From the NCBI RefSeq assembly GCF_010131535.1, contig NZ_WUBS01000019.1, positions 62,001 to 126,000 on the forward strand: 64,000 bases of DNA, written 5' to 3'. Made by a program: the position numbers and the translations under genes. Of the stretch, positions 1-10,645 are shown one piece after another. Below the pieces are notes generated by a model. It saw nothing but the letters and a program-made list of their open reading frames with translations, made no database searches and was not told where the DNA came from. The DNA is from Acerihabitans arboris (GTDB taxonomy: Bacteria; Pseudomonadota; Gammaproteobacteria; Enterobacterales; Enterobacteriaceae). Positions within the stretch are counted from its first letter, which is position 1; each line of letters opens with the position of its first letter.

Positions 1-1
1 T

Positions 2-1990
2 AACAGCCAGGCTTTTCGCAGCAAAAGCGATACCTATATCAGTTACCTGATCGGCAACCGCAGCCCGAATACCCTGGCGGACTGGTTACAGAAACAGGGG
101 CTGGCGGATGCGATAGACGCCGGCGCCGATCCCATGGTCGATCGCAACGGCGGGGTGTTCGCTATCGCCACATCCCTGAGCGATAAGGGACTCCGGCAAC
201 GGGACGAAGTGGTCGCGGCCATCTTCAGTTACCTGAAAACCCTGCGCGAACAGGGGATCCAGCGGCAATATTTTGATGAAATCGCCCATGTGCTGGATCA
301 GGATTTCCGTTATCCGGTCATTACCCGCAATATGGATTATATCGAATGGCTGGTGGACGCCATGCTGAGGGTACCGGTGCAGCATGTGCTCGACGCCTCC
401 TACCTGGCGGATCGCTACGATCCAAAAGCCATCGCCGCACGTCTTGACAGCATGACGCCGGACAATGCCCGCATCTGGTTTATCAGCCCGGACGAGCCGC
501 ATAATAAAAGCGCTTATTTTGTCAACGCGCCTTACCAGGTCGGGAAGATCCCGGTGGAGCAACTGACGTTATGGCGGCAGACCCGCCAGCACATCCGGCT
601 GTCGCTGCCGGCGCTCAACCCTTATATTGCCAGTGATTTTTCATTGATAAAACCCACGACGGCTCCCGCTTATCCACAAATGCTTATCGACGAGCCGGGC
701 CTGCGGCTGCGCTATATGCCCAGCCGGTATTTTGCCGACGAGCCGCGGGCGGATATCACCCTGAACTTCCGTAATCCCGCCATCATGGCCTCCGCCCGTA
801 GCCAGGTGCTCTATTCCCTGAACGATTACATCGCCAGCCAGGATCTGGCCGAGCTTAGCAATCAGGCTTATGTGGGCGGCATCAGCTTCTCCACCTATGA
901 AAATGACGGACTGACCCTCAAAGCCTCGGGGTATACCCAGCGTCTGCCGCAGCTGGTGCTCAGCCTGGTGGAGCGTTACGCTACGTTTACGCCTACGGTG
1001 GACCAGCTGGTACAGGCCAAGAGCTGGTATCGCGAACAGCTGGACGGCACGGAAAAAGAAAAACCCTACGCGCAGGCGATGATCCCGGCCAAGGTGCTGT
1101 CGGCGCTGCCGTATGTGGAACGGGATGAGCGGCGCGCGCTGATCGACGGCATGACGGTGCAGGATCTGATCGATTATCGCGAGACCCTGTTCAAACCCAC
1201 CGCGCTGGATATGCTGGTGGTGGGCAATATGACCGGGCAACAGGTCATCGACCTGTCGGCTCGGTTGAAAAAGCAGATAGGCTGGACGGGCACGCAGTGG
1301 CGGCGCGCCGACAAAGTGCGGATCGCCGGGCCACGGCTGGCGGTGATACAAAAACGGGGCGGCAGTTCGGACGCCGCGCTGTCCGCGGTATATATCCCCA
1401 CCGGTTACGATCGGGCGCAGGGCATGGCCAACGGCTATATGCTGTCGCAGATCGTGGAATCGTGGTTTTACCAGCAGCTCAGGACCCAGGAACAGCTGGG
1501 ATATGCCATCTTTATGGTGCCGGTATTTGTCGGCGACCAGGGCGGGATCGGGTTTGTGCTGCAAAGCGGCACCCGCCAGCCCGCCTATCTTTACCAACGC
1601 TACCAGGGGTTTTTCCCGCAGGCGGAGCAGCGGCTGCGCGCGCTGGCGCCTGCGGATTTCGAGCAGTATAAACAAGGCATCATCAGCCAATTGCTCCAGC
1701 AGCCGCAAACCCTGGCCGAAGAGGTGGGGCAATATACCGATGATATAGAGCGCGATAACCCGTCCTTCGATACCCGTGCTAAAGTGGTGGCGGCGCTGCG
1801 GCAGCTGACGTTAACCCAACTGGCTGATTTTTTCCATCAGGCGGTGATTGAGCCCAACGGACTGGCGTTGTTGTCCCAGATCGGCGGTGACGGTGATGCC
1901 GGGACGGAGTATGCCGCGCCTGCGGGATGGCAGCTTTATCCCAATGCCTCGGCGCTGCAAAAGACGTTATCCGTGCTTCCTCATCAGTAA
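2..1990 (+). CDS. ptrA: Protease III (pitrilysin), 3' part
   Basis: This is the C-terminal part of a periplasmic M16 zinc metallopeptidase that degrades small polypeptides. The reading frame is open from base 2, so the gene begins outside the window. About 662 codons are visible, against about 960 residues for the E. coli protein as I remember it. The missing N-terminal third should hold the signal peptide and the inverted HxxEH zinc site; what remains is the rest of the catalytic half and the inactive C-terminal M16 half. It is followed after 15 bp by recB, as in the E. coli recC-ptrA-recB-recD order. The stop is TAA at 1988-1990. Identity rests on the matching order and on similarity recognised along the protein. 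The fragment itself has no frameshift. Confidence 0.95.
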   Translation, partial: NSQAFRSKSDTYISYLIGNRSPNTLADWLQKQGLADAIDAGADPMVDRNGGVFAIATSLSDKGLRQRDEVVAAIFSYLKTLREQGIQRQYFDEIAHVLDQDFRYPVITRNMDYIEWLVDAMLRVPVQHVLDASYLADRYDPKAIAARLDSMTPDNARIWFISPDEPHNKSAYFVNAPYQVGKIPVEQLTLWRQTRQHIRLSLPALNPYIASDFSLIKPTTAPAYPQMLIDEPGLRLRYMPSRYFADEPRADITLNFRNPAIMASARSQVLYSLNDYIASQDLAELSNQAYVGGISFSTYENDGLTLKASGYTQRLPQLVLSLVERYATFTPTVDQLVQAKSWYREQLDGTEKEKPYAQAMIPAKVLSALPYVERDERRALIDGMTVQDLIDYRETLFKPTALDMLVVGNMTGQQVIDLSARLKKQIGWTGTQWRRADKVRIAGPRLAVIQKRGGSSDAALSAVYIPTGYDRAQGMANGYMLSQIVESWFYQQLRTQEQLGYAIFMVPVFVGDQGGIGFVLQSGTRQPAYLYQRYQGFFPQAEQRLRALAPADFEQYKQGIISQLLQQPQTLAEEVGQYTDDIERDNPSFDTRAKVVAALRQLTLTQLADFFHQAVIEPNGLALLSQIGGDGDAGTEYAAPAGWQLYPNASALQKTLSVLPHQ

Positions 1991-2005
1991 AGGAAAACAG
2001 CATTC

Positions 2006-5000
2006 TTGACCGCGCAGACACTTAACCCGCTGACGCTGCCGCTCCAGGGCGCAAGCCTTATCGAAGCGTCGGCGGGTACCGGCAAAACCTACACGCTGGC
2101 GGCGCTTTATCTCCGGCTGCTGCTGGGTCTGGGCCAACAGGCGGCTTACCCCCGTCCGCTCAGCGTGGAAGAGATCCTGGTCGTGACCTTTACCGAGGCG
2201 GCCACCGACGAGCTGCGCGGACGTATCCGGGAAAATATCCATCGCCTGCGGCTGGCCTGCGTGCGCGGTCCTTCCATGTCCGGTCAAGGCAAGGATGGGT
2301 TGTTCGGGGAGCTGCTCTCGCAGATCGCCGATGCCGACCATGCCGCCCGGCTGCTGCTGGCGGCCGAACGGCAAATGGATGAAGCGGCGATTTATACCAT
2401 TCATGGTTTTTGCCAGCGGATGCTCGGCCAGAACACCGTAGAATCCGGCATGCTGTTCCAGCAGACCCTGGTGGAGGACGAGTCGGCGCTAAGGCGCCAG
2501 GTCTGTGCTGATTTCTGGCGGCGCCACTGCTATCCCTTGCCTTACGCCATTGCCCGGGTCATCAACCAGGAGTGGGACGGGCCGGAAAAATTGCTGGCGG
2601 AATTATTGCCCTATATGCAGGGCGAGGCCCCGGTGGTACGCAATCCGCCGGATAAAACCGAGTCTATCCCGCAGCGCCACGAACGCATCATCGCCCGCAC
2701 CGATGCCCTTAAACGGCAGTGGCGGCAGGTTGCCGGGCTGTTGCCGGACCTGGTGGGCGGCTCGGGGGTGGATAAGCGCTCATACAGCAGCAAAAACCTG
2801 CCCCTGTGGCTGGATAAAATAGCGGCCTGGGCCGCCGCGCCGACCGATGATTACGCGGTGCCGAAAGAGCTTGAACGCTTTCGCCAATCGGCGCTGCGCG
2901 CCAAAACCACCAAGGGCGCGCCTCCCGAGCATGCCCTGTTCGATGAGATAGACCGGTTTTTCGAGCAGGCATTGACGTTGCGCGAGTTGATTTTTGTGCT
3001 GGCGCTCGATGAAATGCGCCTTGCGCTGCAACAGGAAAAACGCCGGCGCGGCGAAATGGGTTTTGATGATTTGCTCAGCCGTTTTGACGAGGCCTTACGG
3101 GGGGAGGGCGGCGACGCGCTGGCCCTATCGGTGCGCAGGCGCTATCCGGTGGCGATGATTGATGAATTCCAGGATACCGACCCCCAGCAATACCGCATTT
3201 TTCGCCGTATCTACGGCGGGCAACCCACCTGCGGGCTGGTGCTGATTGGCGATCCCAAACAGGCGATTTATGCCTTTCGCGGCGCGGATATCTTCACCTA
3301 TATGCGCGCCAGAAGTGAAGTTAGCGCCCACTATACGCTCGACACCAACTGGCGTTCTTCCCCCGCCATGATCGGGGCGGTAAACCAGCTGTTCCAATCG
3401 CTTCCCCAGCCGTTTATTTTTCAACAGATTCCCTTTTTGCCGGTAGGCGCGGCCGCGGGCAACGGCGGGCTGTCGCTGATGGTTGATCGGCAGGTCCAGC
3501 CGGCGCTGCGGTTCTGGCTACAATCGGGCGACGGGGCTGGCGTAAGTGAGTACCAACATTTAATGGCCCGCCAGTGCGCCGCGGCCATCAGCGACCTGCT
3601 GGCCGCGGGGCGGGACGGGCGCGCCTGGTTTAACGGCCGCACGGGCCGCGAGGTGTTGCAGGCCTCGGATATGACGGTGCTGGTGCGCAACCGTAATGAA
3701 GCGTCGCTGGTGCGCGACGCGTTAAGCGCGCTGTCGATTCCGGCGGTGTATCTGTCCAACCGGGACAGCGTGTACGAAACCCCTGAGGCGCGCGAGCTGT
3801 TGTGGTTGTTGCAGGCGATCCTGATCCCGGGACAGGATAGCGCCCTGCGCTGCGCCCTGGCCACCAGCCTGATGGGGTTGGATGCGCGGGATATCGAGGC
3901 GTTTAACCATGATGGGCAGGCCTGGGATACGCTGGTGGACGAGTTTGCCGGCTATCGCCTGCTGTGGCGGCAGCGCGGCGTGCTGCCGATGCTGCGCCAG
4001 GTCATGGTCCGGCACCAGATGGCGGAGAACCTGCTGGCCAGCGCCAACGGCGAGCGCCGGCTGACCGATCTGCTGCATCTGGCCGAACTGCTGCAGGAAG
4101 CCTCGGCGCAGCTGGAAAATGAGCATGCCCTGGTGCGCTGGCTGGCACTGCAGATCGAATTGCCGAATACGCAGGCCGATAACCAGCAGCTGAGGTTGGA
4201 AAGCGACCGTCACCTGGTGCAAATTACCACGGTGCATAAGTCCAAAGGATTGGAATTTCCCGTCGTGTTCCTGCCGTTTGTCGCCGATTTTCGCCAGCAA
4301 AAGCGTCCGTTGTACCATGACCGGGATGATTTCCAGGCCTGGCTGGATCTGTCGGCGTCCGACGAGAGCCTCGAACTGGCGGAAGAGGAGCGCCTGGCGG
4401 AAGATCTGCGCCTGCTGTACGTGGCGCTGACCCGTTCCATTTATCAGTGCTGCATCGGCATTGCGCCGCTGTTTCGCGGCGGCCGCGCCAAAAGCGGCGA
4501 TACCGATGTGCATCAAAGCGCGTTGGGCTACCTGATCCAGCGGGGCCGGCCAGGCGACGCAGCGCAGCTGCGCTCCCGCCTTGAGCAGTTGTCCGGCGCG
4601 GATATTGCGCTGGACCCGATTGGCCAGCCGCAGGGAAGGCCCTGGCAGCCGGCCGCCGAGGGGCAACATGCCCTCGCCGCCCGGCGCCGCCCGCAGCGGA
4701 CGCAGGACCACTGGCGCCTTACCAGCTACTCGGGCCTGCAGCAGCATGGCGGCGGCCAGGGGCTGACGGAGCTGCTGCCACGGCTTGATGTGGACGCCGT
4801 CGGTGAACGCCGGCAGATTGCCGAACCCGAACTGTCGCCCCATGCCTTTGCGCGCGGGGCGTCGCCCGGCACCTTTTTGCATTCCCTGTTCGAGTCGCTG
4901 GATTTTACCCAGCCGCTGGATAGGCAATGGTTAAGCGGCCAACTGGCGCAAAACGGGATTGATGACATCTGGCAACCGGTTATCGGGCAGTGGCTGGAGC

Positions 5001-5572
5001 GGGTACTCAACGCCCCGCTCGACGCGTCGGGCGTCCGGCTCTCGGATCTGGAACCGGGCCGTAAGCAGGCCGAACTGCAGTTTTACCTGCCGATTGACGC
5101 CACGGTCACCGCCGGGGCGCTGGACGCGTTGTGCAAACAATTCGATCCGCTGTCGGCGCGCTGTCCGCCGCTTGATTTCCCCCAGGTGCGGGGGATGCTG
5201 AAAGGGTTCATCGATCTGGTATTTTGCTGGCAGGACCGTTATTACCTGCTGGATTATAAATCCAACTGGCTGGGCGAGGATAACGCCGCCTATACGCCCG
5301 AGGCGATGGCGCGGGCCATGGCGGAACACCGCTACGACCTGCAATACCAGCTGTATACGCTGGCCCTGCACCGTTATCTGCGCCATCGCCTGGCGGATTA
5401 TGATTACCAGCGTCATTTCGGCGGGGTCTTTTACCTGTTCCTGCGCGGCGTCGCGGCCGATAACCCCGGCAACGGCATCTTTTCCTGCCGTCCCGATTCG
5501 GGCCTGATCGACGGGCTGGATGCGTTATTCAGCCGGGGCGCAATGGCCAACACCGAGGATAAGGCGGTTTAA
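2006..5572 (+). CDS. recB: RecBCD exonuclease/helicase subunit RecB
   Basis: RecB is the slow 3'-5' helicase and the only nuclease subunit of RecBCD, which processes double-strand ends and loads RecA at Chi. The product is 1188 residues, close to the E. coli length. A Walker A motif (SAGTGKT, Lys27) opens the UvrD/SF1 helicase part. DEFQDTDPQQ near residues 390-400 is the Walker B/motif II region, and VHKSKGLEFPVVFLPF and LLYVALTRS are later helicase motifs. The C-terminal nuclease domain keeps FIDL (Asp1070) and DYKSN (Asp1083, Lys1085), so it should be catalytically competent. The start is a TTG at 2006 with AGGA upstream. Its stop overlaps the recD start by one base (TAATG), which implies translational coupling. 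Confidence 0.98.
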   Translation: MTAQTLNPLTLPLQGASLIEASAGTGKTYTLAALYLRLLLGLGQQAAYPRPLSVEEILVVTFTEAATDELRGRIRENIHRLRLACVRGPSMSGQGKDGLFGELLSQIADADHAARLLLAAERQMDEAAIYTIHGFCQRMLGQNTVESGMLFQQTLVEDESALRRQVCADFWRRHCYPLPYAIARVINQEWDGPEKLLAELLPYMQGEAPVVRNPPDKTESIPQRHERIIARTDALKRQWRQVAGLLPDLVGGSGVDKRSYSSKNLPLWLDKIAAWAAAPTDDYAVPKELERFRQSALRAKTTKGAPPEHALFDEIDRFFEQALTLRELIFVLALDEMRLALQQEKRRRGEMGFDDLLSRFDEALRGEGGDALALSVRRRYPVAMIDEFQDTDPQQYRIFRRIYGGQPTCGLVLIGDPKQAIYAFRGADIFTYMRARSEVSAHYTLDTNWRSSPAMIGAVNQLFQSLPQPFIFQQIPFLPVGAAAGNGGLSLMVDRQVQPALRFWLQSGDGAGVSEYQHLMARQCAAAISDLLAAGRDGRAWFNGRTGREVLQASDMTVLVRNRNEASLVRDALSALSIPAVYLSNRDSVYETPEARELLWLLQAILIPGQDSALRCALATSLMGLDARDIEAFNHDGQAWDTLVDEFAGYRLLWRQRGVLPMLRQVMVRHQMAENLLASANGERRLTDLLHLAELLQEASAQLENEHALVRWLALQIELPNTQADNQQLRLESDRHLVQITTVHKSKGLEFPVVFLPFVADFRQQKRPLYHDRDDFQAWLDLSASDESLELAEEERLAEDLRLLYVALTRSIYQCCIGIAPLFRGGRAKSGDTDVHQSALGYLIQRGRPGDAAQLRSRLEQLSGADIALDPIGQPQGRPWQPAAEGQHALAARRRPQRTQDHWRLTSYSGLQQHGGGQGLTELLPRLDVDAVGERRQIAEPELSPHAFARGASPGTFLHSLFESLDFTQPLDRQWLSGQLAQNGIDDIWQPVIGQWLERVLNAPLDASGVRLSDLEPGRKQAELQFYLPIDATVTAGALDALCKQFDPLSARCPPLDFPQVRGMLKGFIDLVFCWQDRYYLLDYKSNWLGEDNAAYTPEAMARAMAEHRYDLQYQLYTLALHRYLRHRLADYDYQRHFGGVFYLFLRGVAADNPGNGIFSCRPDSGLIDGLDALFSRGAMANTEDKAV

Positions 5573-7422
5573 TGGACGTTCTGATTGAGCAGGCGCAACA
5601 GCTGAGGCTCTGGCGTCCGCTGGATATCCAGTTTGCCCGTATGCTGGCCGGCCCGCACGAGCCGGCCCTGATGCTGGCCTGCGCCTGCCTGAGCGCCGAT
5701 GCCGGCGCCGGGCATGTCTGCCTGCCGCTGGCGCTATTGAGCCCCGCCGGGCTGTTCAACGGCCGCCATCCGCAGTTGGCGGAGCAGGCCTGGCGGCTGG
5801 CCGGCAAACCCACGCTTGATGACTGGCCGCGTTTGCTACGGGCTTCGCCGGCGGTCAGCGACGGCTCGAGTCCCTCGCCGCTGGTCCTGGAAAACGGCCG
5901 CCTGTATTTGCAGCGCATGTGGCAAAACGAACGGCGGGTGGCCGATTTTTTTAACGACGTCCGGCCACAGCCGGTGGGGGATGAAGCGCTTATCAGCCAG
6001 GTGCTGGAGCGTTTTTTCCCCACCGCCGGCAATGAGGTGGATTGGCAAAAGGTCGCGGCGGCGGTGGCCATCACCCATCAGGTGGCGCTGATTTCCGGCG
6101 GCCCGGGCACCGGCAAGACCTCGACGGTGGCGAAGCTGCTGGCCGCCATGGTGGTGCTGGGCGGGGATGCCCGCCTGCGTATCCAGATGGCGGCGCCGAC
6201 CGGTAAAGCGGCGGCGCGCCTGAGCGAATCCCTCGGCGCGGCGCTGGCGGCGCTCGGGCTTGACGAGCGGCAGCGGCGGCTGTTTCCGGCGGAGGCCGTG
6301 ACGCTGCACCGTCTGCTGGGCGCGCAGCCCAACAGCCAACGCATGCGTTATCATCAGGGCAATCAGCTGCATGTGGATATTCTGATTATCGATGAAGCCT
6401 CGATGGTCGATTTGCCGATGATGGCCAGCCTGATCGCCGCGCTGCCGCCGCGGGCGAAGGTGATTTTTTTAGGCGATCGCTGCCAGCTGGCGTCGGTGGA
6501 GGCGGGGGCGGTGCTGGGGGATATCTGTTTTTACGCGGAAAACGGCTACAGCCCGGAACGCAATGCCCAGCTGCGGCGCTTGACCGGCTGCGACCTGCCG
6601 GCGGGCACCCCCGTGCCCGGGCACGCGGCGGGGGACAGCCTGTGCCTGCTGCGTAAAAGCTACCGTTTTGACGACAGTTCGGGCATCGGCCGGCTGGCCG
6701 ATGCCGTCAACCGCGGCGACAGTCCGGGCACGCTGGCGTTGCTGAAGGCGGCGAAAGAGGCTGACGTGGACTACGCGCCGGTGCGCGACGGTGATGACTA
6801 TCTGCGGCTGCTGGCCGGCTGCGTGGCGGGCTACCGGCAGTATCTCCTGCTGGTGCGGGCCGGCGCCGGGCCAGTCGCGATTTTAACGGCCTTTAACCAG
6901 TACCGCCTGCTGTGCGCGCTGCGCGAGGGGCCTTTTGGCGTCGCCGGCCTGAACGCGCGTATTGAACATGCGCTGGCCCAGGCGGGGCTGGTTAAGCGCC
7001 CGGCCGATGCCTCCGCGCGGGGATATGCGGGGCGACCCCTGATGATCACCCGTAATGCGCCGGCGCTAGGGCTGTATAACGGCGATATAGGCATTATGCT
7101 GCTTAATGGGCAGTCCGAGCTGCGGGTCTGCTTTCCGTTGCCTGACGGCACCATTAAGGCCGTTCCCTTAAGCCGCCTGCCCGACCATGAAACGGCGTTC
7201 GCCATGACGGTGCATAAATCCCAGGGGTCGGAGTTTACCCATACGGCGCTGGTGCTGCCCAACCAGTTCCTGCCGGTATTAACCCGCGAACTGGTCTATA
7301 CGGCGATCACCCGCGCCCGCCAGCGGCTGTCGGTGTATGCCAACGATGACGTGCTCAGCCAGGCCATCGCCACGCCGACCGAGCGGCGCAGCGGCCTAAA
7401 GGATCTGCTGCTGAAGGGATAA
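5572..7422 (+). CDS. recD: RecBCD exonuclease subunit RecD
   Basis: RecD is the fast 5'-3' SF1B helicase of RecBCD. The product is 616 residues. An N-terminal RecB-contact domain is followed by Walker A GGPGTGKTST (Lys182) and Walker B LIIDEASMVDLPMM. Then come the RKSYRFDDSSGIG segment, the VHKSQGSEF motif and a final YTAITRARQRL motif, all in the order expected of the family. The ATG overlaps the recB stop by one base. The gene ends 26 bp before the convergent argA stop. Apart from a few extra residues relative to my memory of E. coli RecD (608 residues), nothing is unusual. Confidence 0.98.
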   Translation: MDVLIEQAQQLRLWRPLDIQFARMLAGPHEPALMLACACLSADAGAGHVCLPLALLSPAGLFNGRHPQLAEQAWRLAGKPTLDDWPRLLRASPAVSDGSSPSPLVLENGRLYLQRMWQNERRVADFFNDVRPQPVGDEALISQVLERFFPTAGNEVDWQKVAAAVAITHQVALISGGPGTGKTSTVAKLLAAMVVLGGDARLRIQMAAPTGKAAARLSESLGAALAALGLDERQRRLFPAEAVTLHRLLGAQPNSQRMRYHQGNQLHVDILIIDEASMVDLPMMASLIAALPPRAKVIFLGDRCQLASVEAGAVLGDICFYAENGYSPERNAQLRRLTGCDLPAGTPVPGHAAGDSLCLLRKSYRFDDSSGIGRLADAVNRGDSPGTLALLKAAKEADVDYAPVRDGDDYLRLLAGCVAGYRQYLLLVRAGAGPVAILTAFNQYRLLCALREGPFGVAGLNARIEHALAQAGLVKRPADASARGYAGRPLMITRNAPALGLYNGDIGIMLLNGQSELRVCFPLPDGTIKAVPLSRLPDHETAFAMTVHKSQGSEFTHTALVLPNQFLPVLTRELVYTAITRARQRLSVYANDDVLSQAIATPTERRSGLKDLLLKG

Positions 7423-7448
7423 GCCGCCCGCCCGACGGCGCGGGACGG

Positions 7449-8783
7449 TCATTGCCCGGTAAGATCCGCCACCAATATTTTGGAACGGCGGTGGTAGTTA
7501 TACAACGCCTGCTTTTGCTGCGGCAGCACTTCCACTTCCGCCGGGGTAAATCCGCGCTCCTGGAACCAGTGGATGCTGCGCGTGGTCAGGACAAACAGCT
7601 TCTTCAACCCCATCTGGCGCGCCTGCTGGGTAATGCGCTGTAACAGCATTTCCCCACGCGAGGAACTGCGGTAATCGGGATGCACCGCCACGCAGGCCAT
7701 CTCGCCCAACTGCTCCTCGGGGAACGGATACAGCGCGGCGCAGGCAATGGTCAGGTTATCCCGTTCGATAATGGTGAATTTGTCGATCTCCATCTCCAAC
7801 TGCTCACGCGAGCGGCGCACCAGAATGCCCTGCTGCTCCAGCGGGCGTATCAGCTCCAGGATGCCGCCGATATCGTTGATGGTCGCGCGCCTGACCTGCT
7901 CTGCGCTTTCCATGACGATCTGGGTGCCGATGCCTTCGCGGGAGAACAATTCCTGCACCAGCGCGCCGTCATCCTGATAGCTTATCAGGTGGCACCGGCG
8001 CACGCCGCTGCGGCAGGCTTTCACTGCGCCGCGTAAAAACCGTACCGTGCCGGAATGGTAGTCGCCTTTTTTTTCCAACGCGTCGATGCGCAGCTGGGCT
8101 TCGTTAGGAAACAGTTCGGAAATAATCTCACCCTTATCGTCAAACACTCCCTGCGACGAACAAAAACCGATGATTTTTTCCGCCTTCAGTTTTATCGCCA
8201 GCTGGGTGGCCACTTCTTCCGAGGTCAGGTTAAAACTCTCGCCGGTAACCGATACCGCCACCGGTCCGAGCAAGACAATAGCGCCGCTGTCCAGCTGGCG
8301 ATGGATGGCCTCGTCGTCGATACGGCGAATGCGTCCGCTGTGGCAATAGTCCACGCCGTCATCGACCCCGAGCGGCTGGGCGATAATAAAATTGCCGCTG
8401 ACCACATTAATATGCGCGCCCTGCAGCGGGGTATTGTTCAGGCTCATGGACAGCCGCGCGGTAATATCCAGCTGCAGCAGGCCGGCGGCCTGCTTGACCA
8501 GTTCCAGCGTCGGCGCGTCGGTAACGCGGGTATTCTTATGATAAATCGGCTCCAGATGATGCACCGACAGGTTGGCATCGATCTGCGGCCGCGCGCCGTA
8601 GACCAGCACCAGGCGGATGCCCAGGCTGTGAAGGAGGCCGATATCATTAACGATGTTGGCGAAGTTTTCATGTTCGATGGCCTCGCCGCCCAACATGACG
8701 ACAAACGTCTTGCCTCGATGCGCATTGATATAGGGAACTGAGTGACGAAAGCCTTGGACCAGTTCAGTACTACGTTCCTTCAC
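7449..8783 (-). CDS. argA: N-acetylglutamate synthase
   Basis: ArgA transfers acetyl from acetyl-CoA to glutamate, the first and feedback-inhibited step of arginine synthesis. The N-terminal amino-acid-kinase-like fold ([21 protein letters not shown]) binds arginine. The C-terminal GNAT domain carries [21 protein letters not shown] place the start at a GTG (8783) giving [12 protein letters not shown], because this matches the family start, an AGAGGA ribosome-binding site lies 6 bases upstream, and the protein is then 444 residues. The open frame runs further upstream to 8867, but that stretch contains the ARG boxes and is not protein-like. Expression should be repressed by ArgR through those boxes. 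Confidence 0.97.
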   Translation of the reverse strand: MKERSTELVQGFRHSVPYINAHRGKTFVVMLGGEAIEHENFANIVNDIGLLHSLGIRLVLVYGARPQIDANLSVHHLEPIYHKNTRVTDAPTLELVKQAAGLLQLDITARLSMSLNNTPLQGAHINVVSGNFIIAQPLGVDDGVDYCHSGRIRRIDDEAIHRQLDSGAIVLLGPVAVSVTGESFNLTSEEVATQLAIKLKAEKIIGFCSSQGVFDDKGEIISELFPNEAQLRIDALEKKGDYHSGTVRFLRGAVKACRSGVRRCHLISYQDDGALVQELFSREGIGTQIVMESAEQVRRATINDIGGILELIRPLEQQGILVRRSREQLEMEIDKFTIIERDNLTIACAALYPFPEEQLGEMACVAVHPDYRSSSRGEMLLQRITQQARQMGLKKLFVLTTRSIHWFQERGFTPAEVEVLPQQKQALYNYHRRSKILVADLTGQ

Positions 8784-8796
8784 GGCAAATCCTCTG

Positions 8797-8831
8797 TGAA
8801 TGATTATTCTGATTTTGTGTATTTTTATTCT
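8797..8831. promoter_or_regulatory. Tandem ARG boxes (ArgR operator) upstream of argA
   Basis: Two imperfect palindromes resemble the ArgR half-box pattern TGAATNNNNATTCA. TGAATGATTATTCT lies at 8797-8810 and TGTATTTTTATTCT at 8818-8831, each with two departures from the core consensus. Their centres are 21 bp apart, the spacing of an 18-bp box pair with a 3-bp gap that one ArgR hexamer uses. They sit just upstream of the GTG start of argA, so they should overlap its promoter. Confidence 0.82.
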
Positions 8832-9015
8832 ATTAATGTAGCGATGGCAAGCAGCAATTTCCGTCATTTTTCATTGTAAAGAATCGAAAATAAACCCCGA
8901 AGCACTAAGCATAGAGCCTTTTTGGGATGACAGACACCGGCGGATTCGCTAAAGTTTTCGCCATTAACAAAAAATGACTGTTTTTTCATTATATTAGCTT
9001 TTACGCAGAGGGGAC

Positions 9016-10275
9016 ATGTCGGATTCACATTATCATACGGGTCGCCGCCGGCTGCTGCAGGGAGCCGCGGCCGCCTGGCTGTTGAGTCTCAGCCGGATCG
9101 GAACGGCGGCGCCGCCGCTGGTGCTGGCCGTGCGCATCTGGCCCGCCGCCAGTTATACCCGTATGACCCTCGAATCCCATGCGCCGCTGCAATATCGCCA
9201 TTTTACCCTGGGTAACCCGGACCGGCTGGTGGTGGATATCCAGGGCACACGGCTCAATTCGGTGCTTAACGGCGTCGGCCAGCTGGTAAAGGCGCAGGAT
9301 CCCTATATCGGCCGGGTACGGGCCGGCCAGTTTGATAACCATACCGCCAGGCTGGTTATCGACCTTAAGCAGCCGGTGGCGGCGCGCTTCCTGGAACTGC
9401 CGCCGGTGGCCGGATTTAAAAACCGCCTGGTCATGGATCTTTACCCGCTGGCCGGCAGCCGTTCCGCACTGCAGGACGATCCCCTGCTGGCGCTGCTGGA
9501 GGATTATAACCAGGGCGATCTGGCGCGCAGCCTGCCGCCCGAATCACAAGCGCCGCGGGCCGGTAAAGCCGGCCGCGACCGGCCGATTATCATTATGCTC
9601 GATCCCGGCCACGGCGGGGAGGACCCGGGCGCCATCGGCAAATTTCGTACCCGCGAAAAGGATGTGGTGCTGAAGATTGCCCGCCATCTGCGCGGGCTTA
9701 TTGACCGCGAGCCGAATATGAAGGTCTATATGACGCGCAACGAAGATGTCTTTATACCGCTGAAGGTGCGGGTGGCCAAGGCCCGTAAACAGCGTGCCGA
9801 CCTGTTTATCTCCATCCATGCCGACGCGTTTACCAACCGCGCGGCCCGGGGCGCGTCGGTCTTTGCCTTGTCCACCAAAGGGGCGACCAGCGCGGCCGCC
9901 CGTTTCCTGGCGCAAACCCAGAACGCCGCCGATGATATCGGCGGGGTAAGCAAGAGCGGCGACCGCTACCTGGATCATACGTTGTTCGATTTGGTGCAGA
10001 CCGCCACCGTCAACGATAGCCTGAAGTTTGGCGGGGCGGTGTTGAATCATCTGGGCAAGGTGGCGCATTTGCATAAACGCAGCGTGGATCAGGCCGGTTT
10101 TGCCGTGCTCAAGGCGCCCGACATCCCCTCGATCCTGGTGGAGACGGCGTTTATCAGTAATGTGGAAGAGGAGCGGCGTTTGCGCACCCCGCATTTCCAG
10201 CAGCAGGTGGCCCAATCCATCCTGGCGGGTATCAAGGCCTACTTTGCATCGGGTGGGGTCATATCGAGCCGGTGA
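9016..10275 (+). CDS. amiC: N-acetylmuramoyl-L-alanine amidase AmiC
   Basis: AmiC is a periplasmic zinc amidase that cleaves the lactyl-peptide bond of peptidoglycan to split daughter cells; in E. coli it is activated by NlpD at the septum. The 419-residue product opens with a Tat-type signal (RRRLLQG followed by a hydrophobic run ending near Ala33). Next come an AMIN septal-targeting domain, an acidic/proline linker, and an Amidase_3 domain. The Amidase_3 domain has [12 protein letters not shown] (His199), REKD, SIHADAF and VETAFISN, which supply the zinc ligands and the catalytic glutamate. The ATG has GAGGGG a few bases upstream. It is divergent from argA, as in E. coli. Confidence 0.97.
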   Translation: MSDSHYHTGRRRLLQGAAAAWLLSLSRIGTAAPPLVLAVRIWPAASYTRMTLESHAPLQYRHFTLGNPDRLVVDIQGTRLNSVLNGVGQLVKAQDPYIGRVRAGQFDNHTARLVIDLKQPVAARFLELPPVAGFKNRLVMDLYPLAGSRSALQDDPLLALLEDYNQGDLARSLPPESQAPRAGKAGRDRPIIIMLDPGHGGEDPGAIGKFRTREKDVVLKIARHLRGLIDREPNMKVYMTRNEDVFIPLKVRVAKARKQRADLFISIHADAFTNRAARGASVFALSTKGATSAAARFLAQTQNAADDIGGVSKSGDRYLDHTLFDLVQTATVNDSLKFGGAVLNHLGKVAHLHKRSVDQAGFAVLKAPDIPSILVETAFISNVEEERRLRTPHFQQQVAQSILAGIKAYFASGGVISSR

Positions 10276-10302
10276 GTGAAATCGTTTTGCGGGAGACGGA
10301 TA

Positions 10303-10328
10303 ACAAAAAACCCACCGTAGAGTGGGTT
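10303..10328 (-). terminator. Rho-independent terminator of the tRNA-fMet pair
   Basis: A 7-bp stem (AACCCAC at 10309-10315 paired with GTGGGTT at 10322-10328, 6-base loop) is followed, on the minus strand, by a run of Ts (the AAAAAA seen at 10304-10309 on the plus strand). It lies 30 bases downstream of the second tRNA, which fits termination of the leftward tRNA transcript. It may also limit readthrough from amiC. Confidence 0.75.
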
Positions 10329-10358
10329 AAGCGCTTTAGCCTGTCGGCTTTCAAGAAG

Positions 10359-10435
<77 letters not shown>

Positions 10436-10527
10436 TCCGATATACTACATCTGTGAGCAGTCAGATGCTTGCTTCATTTACTGTTTTTTTTAATTCTTTT
10501 CTTTTTACATCGTTTTTACTGCTTAAT

Positions 10528-10604
<77 letters not shown>

Positions 10605-10617
10605 TCCGTGGAAGCGC

Positions 10618-10645
10618 ACTATACTCCGGACAGCATCTGATGCAA
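10618..10645 (-). promoter_or_regulatory. Sigma-70 promoter of the tRNA-fMet pair
   Basis: Reading the minus strand, TTGCAT (10645-10640) and TATAGT (10623-10618) are separated by 16 bp. They are followed by a GCGC-rich discriminator just before the first tRNA. A GC-rich discriminator is typical of stringently controlled stable-RNA promoters. Confidence 0.8.

Noticed and set aside
641-1732. 363-codon minus-strand frame opposite ptrA
   Set aside because: Shadow frame in GC-rich coding DNA; His/Arg/Gln-rich composition without any motif, while the plus strand encodes a recognised protein.
3722-4927. 401-codon minus-strand frame opposite recB
   Set aside because: Shadow of recB, no recognisable domain, biased composition.
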